DNA of 11,413 nucleotides. It comes from an uncultured Flammeovirgaceae bacterium. GTDB taxonomy: Bacteria; Bacteroidota; Bacteroidia; Cytophagales; Cyclobacteriaceae. This document shows, one piece after another, positions 7,154 through 11,413 of the stretch (position 1 is the first letter of the stretch; every line of letters starts with the position of its first letter). The stretch is from positions 1 through 11,413 of the forward strand of contig CAMLLI010000050.1 of NCBI GenBank assembly GCA_946480685.1, in the 5' to 3' direction. The notes under the pieces were generated by a model. That model saw nothing but the letters and a program-made list of their open reading frames with translations. It had not been told where the DNA came from and ran no database searches. The translations under genes were made by a program, and so were the position numbers.

Positions 7154-7195
7154 AAAGACCAAATATCCAGACGGGATGTTTGGTCTTTTCTTTTT
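7154..7195 (+). terminator. Strong terminator-like hairpin with no obvious gene
   Basis: AAAGACCAAATATCC at 7154-7168 pairs with GGATGTTTGGTCTTT at 7174-7188: 15 pairs including one T-G wobble, loop AGACG. On the plus strand it is followed by TTCTTTTTT, a good U-tract; on the minus strand only by TTTCTTAA, so it mainly stops plus-strand transcripts. A smaller perfect hairpin (ACCTGT 7111-7116 / ACAGGT 7123-7128) lies just upstream. No convincing plus-strand gene ends here, so it may close a small RNA, serve a lost gene, or stop antisense transcription. Confidence 0.65.
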
Positions 7196-7726
7196 TAAGG
7201 GCAATCCGGTATATATCACTTCTATCTGATGAAGTTCTGCCTGGTATATATAGTTCATCTTGAAAAATTTGTCTCACATAAAATAGTAACGCTTCAGGCT
7301 TTTGTATTACATGAAGGTGATTTCGGTTATTTGTTGTTCATCGTGTGTGTATTTGTATACACGGATGCGCAATTCATACAACACTAAATAAGGTATATTT
7401 AGGGTAAATATTTTATCGACTGCGATAATTTGTTTTGTGTAATCACTTTGTGGCACTTTGTAGATGAAATGAGCGAATCCTGCGATGAATAAGATATATC
7501 CGATGCTACGTTACGTGTATCTTCTATTATATACCATAATATATAGTATATAGGATTGTGAAATAGCCTCTTCTGCTAAATATAGGTAGAAATACGGACG
7601 CTTCCTTCCGTGTTTAAAATGACACGATGCAGTAATTATACGGAATACGTTATAAATCTGTAGTCGATAAAATTGCAGCTTTAAAAGTTATAAATCTTAC
7701 ATACGAAAGACAATACGGTGTATACG
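7196..7726. other. AT-rich intergenic region upstream of cheW
   Basis: About 530 bases without a credible gene; the longest plus-strand ATG ORF I see by eye is about 26 codons (7311-7391) and looks random. Small dyads are present: TTATCG/CGATAA at 7413-7418 and 7423-7428, and TATATAC/GTATATA at 7528-7534 and 7546-7552. There is a direct CACTTTG repeat at about 7444-7460. I find no exact Bacteroidota -33/-7 promoter (TTG with TAnnTTTG) and no complete sigma-54 site. It presumably holds the cheW promoter, but I cannot place it. Confidence 0.5.
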
Positions 7727-8206
7727 ATGATCCCTGGTGTAGCATCAAATTCTTATCTCACATTTGTGATTGGTAACGATAAGTTTGCCGTACATGTAGC
7801 ACACGTACAGGAAGTAATTGAAGTAGGACAAGTAATAAAGCTTCCGCATGTACCGGCCTATATGTTGGGTATCATTAACCTGCGAGGAAAAACTCTTCCG
7901 CTGATCGACACGCGACAAAAACTCGGTTTGCCTCCTGTTGAATTAACATCCAGCAACCGCATACTGGTGCTGAATATAAAAGATGCCGCTGATAAACAAT
8001 TGCTGATTGGTGCCACCGTAGATATAGCGCGTGAGGTTGTAGCGATTAACCCGCAGGCCATCCAAGACCCTGCATGTATTCAATACAACAACACATCATC
8101 CCTGGCTGGCATTGTTAACGACCAGGGAGACATTACCATGATACTGAATATATCTACTCTTTTCCCGATCGGTGAAATAGCATCGTTCGATTTACCTGTG
8201 AATTAA
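7727..8206 (+). CDS. cheW: CheW-like chemotaxis coupling protein
   Basis: 159 residues from the ATG at 7727, a normal length for a single-domain CheW. CheW links membrane chemoreceptors to the kinase CheA in the cytoplasm. Typical features: the opening strand [23 protein letters not shown], then the well-conserved [30 protein letters not shown] (about residues 40-70, with the Asn-Leu-Arg-Gly turn), and the second beta sub-barrel with [14 protein letters not shown] and [23 protein letters not shown] at 7718 in the same frame could add three residues; ATG is preferred. It is followed after 11 bases by a chemoreceptor gene, so the two are one transcription unit. No cheA, cheB or cheR is in the window, so the partner kinase must be encoded elsewhere. 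Confidence 0.93.
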   Translation: MIPGVASNSYLTFVIGNDKFAVHVAHVQEVIEVGQVIKLPHVPAYMLGIINLRGKTLPLIDTRQKLGLPPVELTSSNRILVLNIKDAADKQLLIGATVDIAREVVAINPQAIQDPACIQYNNTSSLAGIVNDQGDITMILNISTLFPIGEIASFDLPVN

Positions 8207-8217
8207 ATATACTTTTC

Positions 8218-10368
8218 ATGATCAATAACTTTACAATTCGAGTAAAACTCATCGCAGCATTTGGTGTATTGCTGATTTTGATGGGAGTAATTTTTGTTAT
8301 ATCGTTTCTGCGCATCAGTGATATAAGTGATAAGCTGAATGAGATTACCGATAAGAGTGCTGTGCAGTTGCAATTGATTGGTGATGTCGAAGTAAATCTT
8401 ACCGAAATAAGCCGCGATCAGAAGAAACTAATTCTTGCGGAAGATGAACAAGGGATGAATGCATTGAAGCGCTCGATTGAGGGTTTTACCGAAGAACTGA
8501 ATAACACCATTGCAGAACTTCAAAAGATCAGTGATGGTGAAGCGCTGCAAAAAATTGCCACACTGAAAATGAAAGTGAATGAGTTTCTTGCAGTAGGAGA
8601 CATGGTGGTTCGTCTGTCACTGGAGAATACAGAGATACGCGCCACGGTACTTTCTGAGAATGAAGCGGAGGCAGGTTTTTCTAAAATACTTTCAACAGCA
8701 GATGAGTTGAAAAATAGCTTTATGAATTCAGGCGCTAAAGATCACCTGGACAAAATATACCGCATCAAGCTATTACTCATCGATCTTAAAAATACAGAGC
8801 AGATGATGATTGCTTCCGAGACCGAGGAGATGAATCGTATTGTACAGTTGGAAGCAACTGACCTCGAGAATAAACTGGAACTGCTGTCAACAGAATTAGC
8901 GGGTGGACTGAGTGGTACTGAAAAAGCGTTGTTCGATCGCTTACAGCTGCAGTATAACAATTTCTATACGTTGCATTTGCAGGTAATGGACCTCGCACGC
9001 AAAAGTACCAAGATCAGTGCCGAAGCACTTTCTGAAGGTGATGTAGAACGATTGGACAATGAGTCGGATGCTGTATTGAGTGATATCGAATCTGACATTG
9101 AAGGTAAACTCGCACAAGATCGGATTATCACCGATGAAATGTATGCAAGTGCTGTTCGCACCATGTTTATACTCATTGCTGTTGCTGTTATCATTGGTGC
9201 AGCAGTTGCTGCGTGGCTGTTAAAAGATATAGCATCATCGTTGTCAGTAGCGAAAACTGCTATTCGCAAAGTAGCACACGGAGATTTTTCTACAGAGATA
9301 AACATTGTAAAGCGCGATGAAATAGGAGAGATGCTGGAGGAACTTAAAACCATGCTCGAGAAACTTCGCGGCAGTGTGGATATAGCCAAGCAGGTATCGA
9401 AAGGCGATCTCACCATGGACTTTAACGCGATGACCAATAAAGGCGGAGACCTGGACAATGCACTTGAAGCGATGGTAAATAATCTTCGTAACATTACTAC
9501 TACTATTTACAACGGTGCGGCTAGTGTATCTACAGCCAGTCACCAGGTTGCAGCGGCTTCCCAGCAGATGTCGCAGGGAGCGCAGGAGCAGGCGAGTGCT
9601 TCCGAAGAAGTATCCGCATCCATGGAACAAATGATCGCGAACATCGAACAGAATACGAATAATTCACAAGAGACCGAAAAGATCGCGAACAAAGCAGCAA
9701 ATGACATCAAGGTAAGCAACGTGTCTGTATCAGAGACAGTCGATGCGATAACCACCATTGCCGAGAAGATCACGATCATCGAAGAGATTGCTTCGAAGAC
9801 TGACCTGCTTGCGCTTAACGCAGCCGTTGAAGCAGCACGTGCCGGTGAACACGGAAAAGGTTTTGCCGTAGTAGCGGCCGAAGTGCGCAAGCTTGCCGAG
9901 AGAAGTCAGCGTGCCGCTGCCGAGATCAACGAGATATCTGCGCGCACCGTAAAGATGGCGAAGGACTCAAAAGATATGCTCACCAGTACCTTGCCCGATA
10001 TAAATCGTACCGCAGAGCTTGTTCAGGAAATTGCATCGGCCAGCACGGAACAAAGTCAGGGAGCGAACCAGGTTAATAAAGCGATCCAGCAATTATCAAC
10101 GGTTACGCAAAGTAATGCATCGGCTGCAGAAGAAATGTCTTCGAATGCCGAAGAGCTTAACACGCTGGCGGAAGAATTGAAGAACGCAATAGGTTATTTC
10201 AATATAGGAACGATGGCGTCTTCAAAAATTATACGTGCTGGCAATGGTATAGCAACATCTGGAAAGAGTAAAGTAGCGGAAAGTAAATCAGTGTCTCGTA
10301 ATGCAGGCAACGGTTTTGACTTGAAGCTCAGCGATGTTGTAAACGACAATGAGTTTACGGAATTCTAA
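8218..10368 (+). CDS. Transmembrane methyl-accepting chemotaxis protein
   Basis: 716 residues. First membrane helix at about 10-31, an extracytoplasmic region of about 280 residues that looks all-helical, second membrane helix at about 315-336, a HAMP domain (about 337-390) continuing into a further HAMP-like linker, then the cytoplasmic signalling coiled coil. The highly conserved hairpin tip starts at about residue 522 ([23 protein letters not shown], then [19 protein letters not shown]). Gln/Glu/Ala-rich stretches on both sides are candidate methylation helices. The sensing region is longer than a simple four-helix bundle (~150) and nearer the size of a double-bundle (HBM-type) domain; the ligand cannot be read from sequence. 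The C-terminus has a ~50-residue low-complexity tail and no CheR-binding NWETF-type pentapeptide. It works with the CheW encoded just upstream. In Bacteroidota such receptors may steer gliding or twitching rather than flagella (inference). Confidence 0.96.
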   Translation: MINNFTIRVKLIAAFGVLLILMGVIFVISFLRISDISDKLNEITDKSAVQLQLIGDVEVNLTEISRDQKKLILAEDEQGMNALKRSIEGFTEELNNTIAELQKISDGEALQKIATLKMKVNEFLAVGDMVVRLSLENTEIRATVLSENEAEAGFSKILSTADELKNSFMNSGAKDHLDKIYRIKLLLIDLKNTEQMMIASETEEMNRIVQLEATDLENKLELLSTELAGGLSGTEKALFDRLQLQYNNFYTLHLQVMDLARKSTKISAEALSEGDVERLDNESDAVLSDIESDIEGKLAQDRIITDEMYASAVRTMFILIAVAVIIGAAVAAWLLKDIASSLSVAKTAIRKVAHGDFSTEINIVKRDEIGEMLEELKTMLEKLRGSVDIAKQVSKGDLTMDFNAMTNKGGDLDNALEAMVNNLRNITTTIYNGAASVSTASHQVAAASQQMSQGAQEQASASEEVSASMEQMIANIEQNTNNSQETEKIANKAANDIKVSNVSVSETVDAITTIAEKITIIEEIASKTDLLALNAAVEAARAGEHGKGFAVVAAEVRKLAERSQRAAAEINEISARTVKMAKDSKDMLTSTLPDINRTAELVQEIASASTEQSQGANQVNKAIQQLSTVTQSNASAAEEMSSNAEELNTLAEELKNAIGYFNIGTMASSKIIRAGNGIATSGKSKVAESKSVSRNAGNGFDLKLSDVVNDNEFTEF

Positions 10369-10394
10369 TCTACTTTTAGCTACCACGGTTCATC

Positions 10395-10425
10395 GCCTGA
10401 TTGTATACTATATATGCAATCAGGC
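10395..10425 (+). terminator. Hairpin downstream of the chemoreceptor gene, possible terminator
   Basis: GCCTGATTGTATA at 10395-10407 pairs with TATGCAATCAGGC at 10413-10425 (13 pairs, one wobble), loop CTATA. It stands 26 bases after the receptor stop and 41 before the next gene. The following AATACTTCTTCATT is only moderately T-rich, so termination may be partial; it could also work in the reverse direction or just stabilise the mRNA end. Confidence 0.5.
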
Positions 10426-10466
10426 AATACTTCTTCATTGATAATATTAAGTCAGGCTTTACGGTG

Positions 10467-11413
10467 ATGCGGTACTATATTATTGTCTGTATACTCTGTC
10501 TCAAGGTTGGTATACTCAGCGCACAATCCTATACATACCTTTCGGTTGAAGATTTTCTGAATGCAGTTTCTGTGCACCCGGAAATTATCCGCCAGACGGA
10601 CGACATAACGCTGGCACAATTTAATGTTGAGATTGCACGCGTATCGCCTGACCCGGTGCTGGGCTTCGGAAATGCTTCCGGTGATATAAGCGGTATCAAT
10701 ATGCCGCAACAGTTATTTATAGGTATAGAACACACGGTGGAGATGGGAAGAAAACGCATGCACCGTGTGAACTATGCAAAGCAGCAGATTGCCGTGGCAC
10801 GCGAAGAGCATACCGTATTCGTAAATACATTCAAGCGTGATGCATTGCTGGCGTTTCAGGAATGCTGGATGCTGGAACAACAGATACGGGAACTGGAGCA
10901 ACATATAAACAGTATTCAGGAAGTAATCGTGTTGGACAGTACGCAGGCTATAAAGAGACAATTGGTGCAATACGAGAATGAAATCCTTTTAAACGATCTC
11001 CGTGAAAACTATATAGGTATACTGGACGAACTGCAGGCACTGGTAAAGCACGTTTACCAAACACAACTGGTGGCTCCGGACACCTGTGTGTGGTCTGATA
11101 GTAATACCGGCGAAGAGATTGCCATCGACCAACACTATAAAATTGCATCAAACAAAGCAATGCTGGATTTGGTACACAAAGAAATCGCACTCGCGGCCAG
11201 CAACCGAACTCCGGATATATCTTTCACGTTGGGGAATAATTTTATTACACAGAGTACGAACCCGGGCGCTCCTTCGCCTGCGTACAACGCCATTACCGCG
11301 ATGGTGTCTATACCGTTGAAGATTTCAAATATAGGAAAGGCCGAGAAGAAACGAGACGCTTATCGTTTACAACTGGCCCGGCAAGAGGAAACTTCTATTC
11401 TGGACTTGGCTAC
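10467..11413 (+). CDS. TolC-family outer-membrane efflux protein, CzcC/CusC type (3' end missing)
   Basis: 315 codons are visible before the right edge. The start ATG at 10467 gives a signal peptide (MRYYIIVCILCLKVG, then ILSAQ) with the Bacteroidota AQ ending. The mature part opens with a helix ending NAVSVHPEIIRQ, like the typical A...NPEL motif of TolC relatives, then PDPVLGFG, and a strand with MPQQLFIGIEHTVEMGRKRMHRV, matching the conserved Q..E.GGKR..R region of the CzcC subgroup. Long helices with coiled-coil character follow, and the second half begins to repeat the pattern (PDISFTLGNNF, AMVSIPLKISNIGKAEKKR), as expected from the internal duplication of the fold. It would form the outer-membrane exit duct of a metal or drug RND pump, whose other genes probably lie to the right. 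The product is not obviously connected to the chemotaxis genes. One residue difference: MGRKR instead of the common (L/I)GGKR. Confidence 0.85.
   Translation, partial: MRYYIIVCILCLKVGILSAQSYTYLSVEDFLNAVSVHPEIIRQTDDITLAQFNVEIARVSPDPVLGFGNASGDISGINMPQQLFIGIEHTVEMGRKRMHRVNYAKQQIAVAREEHTVFVNTFKRDALLAFQECWMLEQQIRELEQHINSIQEVIVLDSTQAIKRQLVQYENEILLNDLRENYIGILDELQALVKHVYQTQLVAPDTCVWSDSNTGEEIAIDQHYKIASNKAMLDLVHKEIALAASNRTPDISFTLGNNFITQSTNPGAPSPAYNAITAMVSIPLKISNIGKAEKKRDAYRLQLARQEETSILDLA

Noticed and set aside
7311..7391. 26-codon plus-strand ORF in the cheW leader
   Set aside because: Cys/Ser/Tyr-rich, no motif, no ribosome-binding signal, within AT-rich DNA; expected by chance.
7451..7466. TGGCAC followed by TTTG, resembling a sigma-54 promoter for cheW
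   Set aside because: The -24 part fits, but no TTGC stands at the required distance for the -12 element.

Overview
The window looks like a chromosomal segment of a member of the Bacteroidota (Cytophagales/Chitinophagales type). The basis is mixed. Signal peptides end in the AQ motif usual in the phylum, Shine-Dalgarno sequences are weak or absent, the kdp operon carries a Bacteroidota-type outer-membrane porin, and its regulator is of the sigma-54 activator type. I cannot name a species.

Left half, read on the minus strand from about 5.2 kb down to 1: a potassium-uptake operon. A good sigma-54 (-24/-12) promoter at 5176-5191 precedes, in transcription order, a 27-codon membrane peptide ORF, kdpF (25 codons), kdpA, kdpB, kdpC and a beta-barrel porin gene cut by the left edge. 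KdpA forms the K+ path, KdpB is the P-type ATPase (Asp307 phosphorylation site, TGES with Glu161), and KdpC and KdpF are accessory subunits. The porin probably lets solute through the outer membrane. Between kdpC and the porin lies an unusual array of CGTTANN heptamers arranged as a large inverted repeat; it supplies the last codons and the stop of kdpC.

Directly upstream, also on the minus strand, is an NtrC-type response regulator (5353-6717) that takes the place of the usual KdpE. Two terminator hairpins separate it from the kdp promoter. The same palindromic elements lie where an activator of this class usually binds, so they may be dual-purpose. The matching sensor kinase (KdpD or another) is not in the window; I would expect it beyond the left edge.

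Middle (6718-7726): a non-coding or decayed zone. A small minus-strand ORF just upstream of the regulator is frameshifted by a perfect 22-bp tandem duplication; removing one copy restores an 82-codon reading frame. A terminator hairpin stands at 7154-7188 with no clear gene attached. About 530 bases of AT-rich DNA follow before cheW.

Right half, plus strand: a two-gene chemotaxis unit, cheW and a membrane chemoreceptor (methyl-accepting chemotaxis protein), 11 bases apart and without a cheA beside it. After a hairpin comes the start of a TolC-family outer-membrane efflux gene of CzcC/CusC type, cut by the right edge.
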